This document shows, one piece after another, positions 49,135 to 60,296 of a stretch of DNA of 64,000 nt. Source of the DNA: Nomia melanderi. Taxonomy: Eukaryota > Arthropoda > Insecta > Hymenoptera > Halictidae. The notes beneath the pieces were generated by a model. The model was not told the origin of the DNA, did not search any database, and was given only the letters and a program-made list of their open reading frames with translations. Where the stretch lies: contig NC_135009.1 of assembly GCF_051020985.1 (NCBI RefSeq), positions 17,364,606-17,428,605 on the forward strand, written 5' to 3'. Position 1 is the first letter of the stretch. Every line of letters starts with the position of its first letter. The translations under genes were made by a program, and so were the position numbers.

Positions 49135-52100
49135 GTTGCCCGGGTCTCACCGCGTGGAGGTTGCTGCGAGTGGAGACCCTGGGAGGTGGGTGGAAATTCA
49201 ATTCCACCGACCTCCCTTTCTAATTCTAGATCTTATCTCTAACGCGCTTATTTTTATCACACTTATATTTAACGCACTTATATTTAACGCACTTATATTT
49301 AACGCTCTTAATAATACTAATCCCTCGGCGGTCTTCTTTCTAAGGAAGAAGTTCTAAATCTAAATCTTATCTTTAACGCACTCATATCTATCGCATTTAA
49401 TATTATAATAATCCCACGGTGGACGATCGACGTCTTCTTTCGTAGGCTTAATTTTAACTTAGCTTACCTTTAACGAATACCTTAAATTCTACAATGATCG
49501 CAGTAAGGGGAATGAATCAAGGAAGAAGTCCTCGATTCGAGCATGAGACGACACGAGACAATTAGGGGATGCAATATTAATTCTACCTTAGTTTAGCCTT
49601 ACGAAACTACGCATTGGTCGCAGATATGTCGAGGAATTATCGAAGCGAGAAATAGAGGGGGCGAATCAAGGAAGAAGCCCTTGATTCGAAGACGAGAAAT
49701 CAGAGAAGAAGTCCCTGATTGAAAATAGGCAAAATCAGGGTGACGCGAAACAAACCGCGAGCAGAGCAGGCAGAACTGCAGTGTCGAGGTCCGGTGCTTC
49801 CTCATCTACGGATCAGAGGATGATCTCCACCGGCGCCAGCGTTCACCCATTGCTGGGATCTCCGTGACGATTCTGGCTTCGATGGGCACAGGACAACTTG
49901 TGTCCCTCCCCACGGGAACCTACCGGAACCCACCATCATAATCTTTCGAATCGGTCGCACCGAGTTACGACACTGCAGCGCTGACTGATCTGACGCGGCC
50001 GATTCACTTGCGTACATGGCTAAGTGAATCGGAGCAAATTGAGAAACGGGCGAAATCAGTTAAAGATCACAGAATCAAGTTAAAGAATAACTACTCGACA
50101 TATTTAGACCATTTCGCAGCCATTGGCCTAGCAGTATCCTCGATAGGAACTACTCTATCGGCGATGCTGCTAGTTTCCAGGTCCACCACGCGGAGGTTGC
50201 TGCGGGAGACCCTGGGAGGTGGGTGGACAATTCAAATCCACCGACCTCCCGTTCTAAATCTAAATCTTATCTTTAACGCACTTATATCTATCGCATTTCA
50301 TATTCTAATAATCCCACGGCGGATGATCGACGTCTTCTTTCCCATGCTTAACACTAACTTAGCTTAGATTTATACAATTGTATATCGGTGGCATATATGT
50401 CGAGCAATTATCGGACCAAAAGCAGAGGGAGAGAATCGAGGAGGAAGTCCTCGATTCGACAAGTAGAGAAATCAGAGAAGAAGTCCCTGATTAAAAAGAA
50501 GGGTGACGCGAGCAAACCGCGAGCAACCCAGGCGGAACTACAGTGTTGAGGTCCGATGCTTCCTCATCTCCAGGACAGAGGATGATCTCCACCGGCGCCA
50601 ACGTTCACCCATTGCTGGGATCTCCGTGACGATTCTGGCTTTGATGGGCACAGGACAACTAGCATCCCTCCCCACGGGGTACAAACCGGACCCCACCATC
50701 ATAACCCTTTGAATCGGTCGCATCGAGTTACAACACTGTAGCCCTGACTGACCTGACACGCGGCCGATTCACTTGCATGCATGGCTAAGTGAACCGGAGT
50801 AAAACGAGAAACAGACGAAAGCGAATCAATCTAAAGAATAACTACTCGACATATTTGGACAATTTCGCAGCCATTGGCCTAGCAGCATCCTCGATAGGAA
50901 CTACTCTATCGACGATGCTGCTAGTTTCCAGGTCTACCACGTGGAGGTTACTGCGAAGAGACCCTGGGAGGTGGATGGAAATTCAATTCCACCGACCTCC
51001 CGTTCTTATTCTAAACCTTAATATTAAACGCATTCATTATTATCGCACTTATTACTAACGCGCTTAAGAATAATCCCACGGCGGGTGTCTTCTTTTTTGT
51101 GTCTGAAGTAATGGAGGTTCCCACGGAGGAAGATCGACGTCTTCCTTTCGACGTCTTCCTTTCGACGTCTTCCTTAAGACGTCTTCCACGCTTAATTATA
51201 ACGCAGATCAGTCGCAACGCATTAATTTTATTACGCAATCATCGCAGTACAGGGAGTGAAGCAAGGAAGAAGTCCTTGATTCAAGCGTGAGACGAATCAG
51301 AGAAGAAGTCTCTGATTCAGCAAGAGCAAAATCGGGGATACGGTCTTAATTCTAACTTAGGTTCGCAGTGCGAAACTACGCATCGGTCGCAGATATGCCG
51401 AGCAATTATCGGACCAAGAAGCAAAGGGTGCGAATCAAGGAGGAAGTCCTTGATTCTACGATTAGAGAAATCAGAGAAGAAGTCTCTGATTTAAAAAGGA
51501 GGGTGACGCGAGCAAACCGCGATCAACCAGTCAGAACCACAGTTCCGAGTACCGGTTCTCTGCCCTTTTCGGATCAGCGGACGGACACATGCTCATCTTA
51601 GGTTCCCGTTAACTTCCCAACGCCCGGCCCTGTGGCTGAACACAGGACTAGGGGCGGTTTACAAAGAAGTAGGATCCTAGGAAGAGCAGTCCCGTGAGCC
51701 GTCGGCGCGAGCACCATACGGCCCACGGTGGTTCATCATGATCTTACTTCGAGTCAGAGCACCGAGACTCGGAACTGCAGAACTGACTGGCGTCACACGG
51801 CCCGATGCACTTGCACGCATGGCCAAGTGAACCGGATACATGGAAACAAGCGGAATCAGAGAGTCAAGCTAAAGAATAACTACTCGGCATATTTTACACA
51901 ATTCGCAGCCATTGGCCTAGCAGCATCCTCGATAGGAACTACTCTATCGGCGATGCTGCTAGTTTCCAGGTCTACCACGTGGAGGTTGCTGCGAGGGACC
52001 CTGGGAGGTAGGTGGAAATTCAATTCCACCGACCTCCCGTTCTAATTCTAAATCTTATCTCTAACGCACTTAATATCTATCGTTTTCAATGTTATAATAA

Positions 52101-55100
52101 TCTAACGGTGAAATGTTGAAGTATCCCACGGCGGATGATCGACGTCTTCTTTCGCACGCTTAATTCTAACGCAGTTCAGTCGCAACGCATTTTATTATAC
52201 TATCGTCGCAGTATAGGGAATGAATCAAAGAAGAAGTCTTTGATTCGAGAATTGGGCGCAACGAGCAATTAACGCACTTATATCTATCGCTCTTAATATA
52301 ATAATCGCTCGAAACGATGAAGTGTCCCTCGGTGGATGATCGACGTCTTCTTTCGTAATTCTAACTTAGCTTAGCTTCAACGCATACCTTAAATTCTACA
52401 ATCATCGCAGTAAGGGGAATGAATCGAGGAAGAAGTCCTCGACTCGAGAATGAGATGACGCGAGACAATTAGGGGATGCAATCTTAATTCTACCTTAGTT
52501 TAGCCTTATGAAACTACAAATTGGTCGGAGATATGTCGAGGAATTATCGAAGCGAGAAACAGAGGGGGCGAATCAAGGAAGAAGCCCTTGATTCGAGCAT
52601 GAGAAATCAGAGAAGAAGTCTCTGACTGAAAATAGGCAAAATCAGGGTGACGCGAGCAAACCGCGAGCAGAGCAGGCAGAACTGCAGTGTCGAGGTCCGG
52701 TGCTTCCTCATCTACGGATCAGAGGATGATCTCCACCGGCGCCAACGTTCACCCATTGCTGGGATCTCCGTGACGATTCTGGCTTTGATGGGCACAGGAC
52801 AACTTGTGTCCCTCCCCACGGGTACCTACCGGAACCCACCATCATAATCTTTCGAATCGGTCACACCGAGTTACGACACTGCAGCGCTGACTGATCAGAC
52901 GCGGCCGATTCACTTGCACTCATGGCTAAGTGAACCGGAGTAAATTGAGAAACGGGCGAAATCAGTAAAAGATCACAGAATCAAGTTAAAGAATAACTAC
53001 TCGACATATTTAGACCATTTCGCAGCCATTGGCCTAGCAGTATCCTCGATAGGAACTACTCTATCGGCGATGCTGCTAGTTTCCAGGTCCACCACGTGGA
53101 GGTTGCTGCGAGGGACCCTGGGAGGTGGGTGGAGAATTCAATTCCACCGACCTCCCGTTCTAATTCTAAATCTTATCTCTAACGCACTTAATATCTATCG
53201 TTTTTAATATTATAATAATCGAACGGTGAAATGATGAAGTATCCCACGGCGGATGATCGACGTCTTCTTTCGCACGCTTAATTCTAACTTACCTTAGCCT
53301 TAATGAATATTTTAAATTCTACAATCATCAACCCCCCGTTCTAATTTTAATCTTACTTTAAACGAATTTATCGATACACTTAATTATAATCCCACGGCGG
53401 CTGTCTTCTTTCTTGCGCTGGCGAAGTATCCCACGACGGATGATACGTCTTCATTCGCAATCTAACTTCTAACTTAGATTAGCCTTAACAAATATCTCGA
53501 ACTATAATTTAGTCGCAGAATGTCGAGCAATTATCGAGACAAGAAGCAAACCGCTGTCAAATCAGTCAGAACCACTGCACTGAATCACAATGCCCTCGCC
53601 TACGGATCAGAGGATGGTCACGGGCCAGTGCCGGATTCCCATTAACTTGCGAATTCCGAAGAATTCGAAGTAGGATTCCGACACTGACTGCCGCGATGGA
53701 CGGTGGCGCGAGCACCACCGCCCTACGGTGCGCACCACCGGTAACCTTTCAACTCGGACATCGATCTCGAGCACGGCGGAACTGACTGATTTGACAGACG
53801 GCCGATCACTTGCATACATGGCAAAGTGAATCGGAATAAATGGAGAAACAGGCGGAATAAGAGAATGACTCTAAACAATAACTACTCGACATATTTTATA
53901 CAGTTCCGCAGCCATTAGCCTAGCACCATCCTCGATACGAAATACGTTATCGGCGATGCTGCTAGTTTCCAGGTCCACCACGTGGAGGTTGCTGCGAGGG
54001 ACCCTGGGAGGTGGGTGGACATTCAATTCCACCGACCTCCCGTTCTAATCCTAAATCTTATCTTTAACGCATTTATATCTATCGTTCTTAAAATTATAAT
54101 AATCCCTCGGCGAAACGATGAAGTATCCCACGGCGGATGATCGATGTATTCTTTCGCACGCTTAATTCTAACTTAGATTAGCCTTAACAAATAGATTGAA
54201 CTATAATTTAGTCGCAGAATGCCGAGCAATTATCGAGACAGCTAACTGATTTGACAGACGGCCGATCACTTGCATGGCCAAGTGAATCGGAGTAAAGAGA
54301 GACAAGCGAAACGAGCGAATTAAACTAATCAGTAATTACTCGGCATGTTTTATACTTGTATGATTGTATCGGGGATACAATCATACTTCTAACTTAGTTT
54401 AGTCTTATGAAAGTGTACATCATTCGCGAATATGTCGAGCAATTATCGGGGCAAGAAGCAAAGGGGGCGAATCAAGAAGGAAGTTCTCGATTCGAAGATG
54501 AGAAATCAGAGAAGAAGTCTCTGATTAAAAAAGGCAAAGTCACGGTGCCGCGAAGCAAACCGTGGTCAGGACAGGCAGAACTACAGTGCCGAGTTCCGAT
54601 GATCCCTCATCTAATCAATCAGAGGATGATCTCGGCCGGCGCCAGCGTTCCCCCATTTCTCCCCAACACCCTGCCCTGAGGGCGAGAGCGTATTACAAAG
54701 GAGAGGATCTCCGTGACAATTATGGCTTCGATGGGCTCGGGACTATATATAGAGTTTCCGTACCCACAGACTCGTACCGGTAACATGGTACCGGTCCTGA
54801 GTCCACCATCATGACCTTTCGAATCGATCACATCGACTTACGACACTGCAGCGCTGACTGGCCTGAACACGGCCGATTCACTTGCGTACATGGCTAAGTG
54901 AATCGGAATAAATCGAGAAACAGGCGGAATAAGTTAATCAATCTAAAGAATAACTACTCGACATATTTTATACAGTGTCGCAGCCAATTAGCCTAGCAGC
55001 ATCCTCGATGGCCACCACTATCGGCGATGCTGCTAGTTACCAGGTCCACCGCGTGGAGGTTGCTGCGAGGGACCCTGGGAGGTGGGTGGACAATTCAATT

Positions 55101-55975
55101 CCACCGACCTCCCGTTCTAAATCTAAATCTTATCTTTAACGCACTTATATCTATCGCATTTTATATTCTAATAATCCCACGGCGGATGATCGACGTCTTC
55201 TTTCCCATGCTTAATACTAACTTAGCTTAGATTTATACAATTGTATATCGGTGGCATATATGTCGAGCAATTATCGGGCCAAAATCAAAGGGAGAGAATC
55301 GAGGAGGAAGTCCTCGATTCGACAAGTAGCGAAATCAGAGAAGAAGTCCCTGATTAAAGAGAAGGGTGCGCGAGCAAACCGCGAGCAACCCAGGCGGAAC
55401 TACAGTGTTGAGGTCCGATGCTTCCTCATCTCCAGGACAGAGGATGATCTCCACCGGCGCCAGCGTTCACCCATTGCTGGGATCTCCGTGACGATTCTGG
55501 CTTTGATGGGCACAGGACAACTAGCATCCCTTCCCACGGGGTACAAACCGGACCCCACCATCATAACCCTTTGAATCGGTCGCATCGAGTTACAACACTG
55601 TAGCCCTGACTGACCTGACACGCGGCCGATTCACTTGCATGCATGGCAAAGTGAACCGGAGTAAAATGAGAAACAGGCGAAAGCGAATCAATCTAAAGAA
55701 TAACTACTCGACATATTTAGACAATTTCGCAGCCATTGGCCTAGCAGCATCCTCGATAGGAACTACTCTATCGACGATGCTGCTAGTTTCCAGGTCCACC
55801 ACGTGGAGGTTGCTGCGGGAGACCCTGGGAGGTGGATGGAAATTCAATTCCATCGACCTCCGTTTCTAATTCTAAATCTTATCTCGAACGCCCTTATTTT
55901 TATCGCACTTATTGTTAACGCACTTATATCTAACGCTTTTACAATACTAATCCCTTAGCTATCTTCTTTCTGGAA
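49135..55975 (+). repeat. Hairpin-rich tandem array, eight degenerate units of 0.75-1.1 kb
   Basis: The units share an ordered set of landmarks: CCACGTGGAGGTTGCTGCG; a 14-bp hairpin GGAGGTGGGTGGAA/TTCCACCGACCTCC; spacers with TAACGCACTTA; CCCACGGCGGATGATCGACG; one to three hairpins with loop AGAAG or GGAAG; a stretch with GGATCTCCGTGACGATTCTG; CCGATTCACTT/AAGTGAATCGG; and CCTCGATAGGAACTACTCTA. The 14-bp hairpin recurs at 49182, 50215, 50967, 52004, 53121, 54007, 55078 and 55828, giving spacings of about 750-1120 bp. Open frames are short and shifted between copies, so no gene is called. It may derive from a transposon or be a satellite; function unknown. Confidence 0.85.
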
Positions 55976-57015
55976 TCTATTCTGAATTAGATTATACATT
56001 TGTAAAATGGTTACGAGGGAATTGTAAATGAACTGCAGTAACACTAAATGAAAATTGTATTTTGAATAAATGAATAATGTGTCAATGTTAAAGTGAAATT
56101 AGATTTTGATTAGACTGAAATTAGATTTAAACTGTCTTACTCGATTAGCGAATGAATATAATTTAAGAAATGGAGTCTAAGGAAAAGAATACGCGAATAA
56201 AAGTCGCGAGAGTGGACCATTTGTTTCGCAACACTAATTTAGGGAATATAAAAATATTTCAATAATAAACGCGAGGGGTGTGTTATTGTTCGTCACGCTA
56301 ATTAATAATATATGCAAAGATCTCAATAAGAAACGCGAAAAGTGTATAATTAATCGCAACGCTACTGTAGAAATATCATAAAATTAAAACGCGGGGGTTT
56401 CAGTATTTACCGCAACTCTAATTTATTTAATATAAAACGAATAACTCGCGTGCACCAGTTTCATTATACGCAACTCTATGTTTAAGATCGTGGGGCAGCC
56501 AATTCGGCTGCGGGCAATAATGTGCAGCTATTTCAGCTGCGAAGAACCACCGTTCGCAGTAATGCAAACTGCATTGTGGTTCTTATGGTTCCAGCATATC
56601 TTTGAGCATTTAATACAACGCAACTCTAAGGCAACGCGAAAAATTATTGTCGCAACACTAAGAAGAACGCGAGAGATCGGTATCGCAACGCTACTTTAAT
56701 CAATGAGAATTATATCTAATAAAGTGTATTCTATCAAACACGTTTATTAAATTATTCGCAACTCTACATCAAAATCAAGAGAACTGCGTGTTAGTTAACG
56801 TAATTGAGGTTTATGTTTAATAGTATTAAAATCAAACGCGATCAGCGTTTGTCATACGCAAAGTTACTTTTAAGGAAATTTCAAAAGACAAGTATAAAAA
56901 TCTATTCTAATCGAAATCGCGATTGTATCATTCGCAACTCTAATACAAACCGTACTGTCTGTCTCGCAACGCTAATTAAAAATCGCGAAATGCTCAATGC
57001 TGGTCGTTGGGGCGG
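55976..57015 (+). repeat. AT-rich region with a recurring CGCAACNCTA motif and hairpins
   Basis: The core CGCAAC(A/G/T)CTA, usually followed by A/T, occurs about ten times between 56.2 and 57.0 kb at irregular 40-140-bp spacing, interleaved with AACGCGA-type motifs. Examples start near 56227, 56351, 56419, 56469, 56619, 56652, 56684, 56758, 56933 and 56964. A hairpin cluster sits at 56492-56605. No coding frame of note. Confidence 0.6.
56492..56605 (+). repeat. Three consecutive hairpins
   Basis: In order: GCAGCC-AATTC-GGCTGC, GCAGCT-ATTTC-AGCTGC, and a larger one closed by AAGAACCAC/GTGGTTCTT with an inner GCAGT/ACTGC stem. The first two look like paralogues with a compensating change in the stem (CC/GG against CT/AG). 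Confidence 0.6.
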
Positions 57016-57050
57016 CTATGGCCAGCCCGATTCAACTACAACTACTTTTC

Positions 57051-57079
57051 TACTACTACTACTACTACTACTACTACTA
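57051..57079 (+). repeat. TAC/ACT trinucleotide microsatellite
   Basis: About nine and a half uninterrupted copies of a 3-bp unit, with related imperfect units on both sides. Confidence 0.9.
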
Positions 57080-57128
57080 TTTCTACTGAAGCTAAAGTGA
57101 GTGCAGTGACAAAGTAGTAACATAAAAT

Positions 57129-57160
57129 GACGCTCCATCTGCATGCTAAGATGGAGCGCC
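57129..57160 (+). repeat. Hairpin, 12-bp stem
   Basis: GACGCTCCATCT and AGATGGAGCGCC pair at 11 of 12 positions around an 8-nt loop containing GCATGC. Confidence 0.7.
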
Positions 57161-57169
57161 ATTAATAGT

Positions 57170-59140
57170 TGCCCTCTTGAGCGACATTTTGTCGGGGCCT
57201 CTTCGGCATACGCCTCTTCGTTTCTTCGGCCGTCCGCCATTTCTGAAACCCTGATCTTGCTCGCTAGCGAATGGCCAATGGCTCGGGAGCAGCCATCGAC
57301 CATTCGACAGTGCAATCGAGCAATTTCGAACGTTTCGCCTATTCGCGCCTAGTACCGATCGCGACCGCGGTATCTATGTGGAACTTGAAAAGTCGAGATC
57401 AAGATTGATCAGCAAACGGCATGCTCCGTTTTGCTATCAACTTTGAACTGATTTTCCAAGTTCCTCCGGTAACTGACCATCGTATAAAAACGACAGCCAG
57501 CACCGGCCCCTGCCTACTTAAATCTAACATTCATTCCAGAGAGTATGCTACCTGCCTACCTATAGCTATATTTAAAAAAGGAGCAAAAGACTCATTCTCG
57601 CAAACACACATCATTCCACGATTGTCACTGATGCAACTGAGTGCGAAAGAACCTAACGACTAGAGAGAACGTCCCGGGACGTTAGCTAACAACCACATTC
57701 ATACTCTAATTTATCGATTCCTGAAATCGACTGGCAATGGCTAACGATCTTTGAGAAAATATTTTACTTGACACGAATAATTCATTGAAATTGATATCAT
57801 TCTACTGTTCTTTATGTCATTTGGTAACGTATGGACGATCAAAGTATTCTAATATGTTAATATTCGTACTCTACTGAGTAAGGGAATAAGGAAAAGTGCG
57901 TATATATTCCATAAATAATTTATTTATTTCATTTACAGTAACTGGAATATATACGTATAAAGAACATTTATTATATTATAAAGTCCGACGCATTTCCACT
58001 TCCTAACCACACACACACAAGTGGATAATACGTCGGAAACGATACGTTAGCCATTGCCCATCGCTCACATGTTTAAATAATAACAATTTCATCATGCCCA
58101 TTGCTCTCACTCAATCAAGTAGCACCTGGGCACGTGAGAGAGATCGAGCAACGAGCATGGAAACAATATCCTGAAAATCCTAGCTATAAAATCATGTTAG
58201 TTTCTGATTTTTCTAACGGACTAATGTTCTTTGGTTCTTAATAATGACTGTAATTGACTCAGAATTAAGAATTTAATTCTCTAACTTTATAAATGATAAA
58301 ACTACTAATATATGAATACTTTAATATGCAAAAAAAGAATAAGAGACATTGAAATTTAATGAAAAATGAGACTTTAAGTAAAATTTCAATAAGAATGAAT
58401 CTATTTTAAACTTTTAACACATTTTCAAAAATCCTCGGGTGATCCCTTTGTCGAAGCAGCTGTTTCTAATATTGGAAGAATGTTTTACAAGTAGTTGCTT
58501 CGAATCAGAGACCTACCCGTCGCGAAATGTTTTCTTGTACGATATTTACTATCATATTTCAGCGAGTAAATTAATTTTAACGCGAATAATCAATCATTTT
58601 AATGTACTGTATCTTAGTCGAACTGTAGGAACCGAAAACTAGACCGAACTTATTGATACAATTAATGTACCACTAAGTTCTCAGTCGTATTATCTTAATA
58701 TTCAATGTTGAAGGTTGTGTTACGTCTTAAGTTACTTTAGTTGTAATTCGATAAAAATTCAGAGCATTGTTGCTAATATTTGCAGTTAACGTTAAACGCG
58801 ACGTACAAGAAAACCCTATCCTATCTAACAAATAAATAAAAAAATGCTATTTCTCTCAGTTATGCCTCGAGAGGCATATCCGAGGTCACTGCACTCACAA
58901 AATCAAAAACTACTAAAATGGTACTACCAGTCACCGGTGTCGCTTCGGACCATTCGTCCTACGACATGATCGGTGACTGGAGTTAAAAAGAAAGAGCATG
59001 CGACTCACCGATCGCTGTTCGCAATCGGTACGTAGCTTAGGAGGAGCCGAGGACCATTGACATTCATCAGTATTGGCCACCATGGATCGGCATTACTCTC
59101 TACTCATCGGTGGTAGTCAGTACTGGTCACCAGTGCGCCT
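57170..59140. other. Gene-free stretch between arrays
   Basis: No gene supported. It contains a 16-bp perfect palindrome at 57668-57683 overlapping GTTAGCTAAC, AT-rich unique DNA at 57.7-58.8 kb, and a 10-bp inverted repeat (CCAGTCACCG/CGGTGACTGG) at 58927-58980. Confidence 0.5.
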
Positions 59141-59145
59141 CAGAG

Positions 59146-59841
59146 TGAAGATAGGAGTAGACCACTGATGCCCAGAGAGGTCCAGGATAGCCCAGGGTAG
59201 TCGAGGGTAGTCGAGGGTAGTCGAGGGTAGTCGAGGGTAGTCGAGGGTAGTCGAGGGTAGTCGAGGATAGCCGAGGGTAGGCTAGGGTAGCCCATGGTAG
59301 GCCCAGAGAGGTCCAGGCTAGTCGAGGGTAGACGAATGTAGACCAGGGTAGGCGAAGGTAAGCCCATGGTAGCCAAAGGTAGCCAAAGGTAGACCATGGT
59401 AGGCCAAGGTAGACCATGGTAGGCCAAGGTAGACCAGGGTAGACCAGGGTAGGCGAAGGTAAGCCCAGGGTAGACCAGGGTAGGCGAAGGTAAGCCCATG
59501 GTAGCCCATGGTAGCCCATGGTAGCCCATGGTAGCCCATGGTAGCCCATGGTAGCCCATGGTAGCCCATGGTAGCCCATGGTAGCCCATGGTAGCCCATG
59601 GTAGCCCATGGTAGGCCAAGGTAGCCGAAGGTAGCCGAAGGTAGCCGAAGGTAGCCGAAGGTAGCCGAAGGTAGCCGAAGGTAGCCGAAGGTAGCCGAAG
59701 GTAGCCGAAGGTAAGCCCATGGTAGACCAGAGAGGTCCAGGGTAGCCCCAGGGTAGGCCAGGGTAGGCCAGGGTAGGCCAGGGTAGGCCAGGGTAGGCCA
59801 GGGTAGGCCAGGGTAGGCCAGGGTAGGCCAGGGTAGGCCCA
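59146..59841 (+). repeat. 10-bp minisatellite in variant blocks
   Basis: About seventy units of a 10-bp repeat, GTAG(N)C(N)A(N)G-like. Near-homogeneous blocks are GTAGTCGAGG (59.2 kb), mixed units with GTAGACCATG and GTAGGCGAAG (59.3-59.5 kb), GTAGCCCATG (59.5-59.6 kb), GTAGCCGAAG (59.62-59.71 kb) and GTAGGCCAGG (59.75-59.83 kb). The unit has no stop in any - strand frame, so long Pro/Leu/Trp/Tyr frames appear in all three; they share the same 10-residue period and are probably not genes. Confidence 0.95.
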
Positions 59842-59865
59842 GGAGACCTCATGAGGGTCTCCTGG
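59839..59865 (+). repeat. Hairpin at the edge of the 10-bp array
   Basis: CCAGGAGACC and GGTCTCCTGG pair perfectly over 10 bp around a 7-nt loop, exactly where the array ends. Confidence 0.75.
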
Positions 59866-60296
59866 TCCTCCCCGATCCTCCCAGATACAGAGTTCGCGAG
59901 GAACTGAGCTCTCTGCTGTCAGGACCGTCCTTATATAGTCAAAGATCCCCACCTTACTCCCGACCTCCTTGACATCAACATTACAAACAATTTCTCGTTC
60001 CACCGTTTACATTCGACGATATTATAGGAACCCCGATTTTTTAATTAACACATTGCGCGCCAGCCCCGCGATAATGGGAGATTTTCAATTTATTATTTAT
60101 TTGTTAATCTTACATTAATGTAACATTTTAAATATGTATATTACAAATCCGAAGTAATGTTACAAAATCGAGTACATTATTCTTTGTCGTAAGTTAGGAA
60201 TTTCGGTTTTATAGATATCTAAAAATGTATCAATACAATCACTGACGGTCGCATTTTTAGCGGCTAAAATTTAATTGTCGTACAATGTCTTAATAC
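59866..60296. other. Unique AT-rich spacer
   Basis: No gene or repeat recognised between the 10-bp array and the stray hairpin-array unit. A - strand frame starts at 60003 and runs into the array; see rejected items. Confidence 0.5.

Noticed and set aside
49135..55975. CRISPR-like or multi-gene family reading of the array
   Set aside because: Units are long, degenerate and of unequal length, not short identical repeats with spacers. Frames are shifted between units, so a gene family is not supported.
59140..60003. 287-residue - strand frame beginning with about 55 unique residues and continuing in a YPGLPWPTLA repeat
   Set aside because: The 10-bp unit has no stop in any - strand frame, so all three frames are open with the same peptide period. 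There is no recognisable domain, signal peptide or splice structure. Transcript data could revive it.
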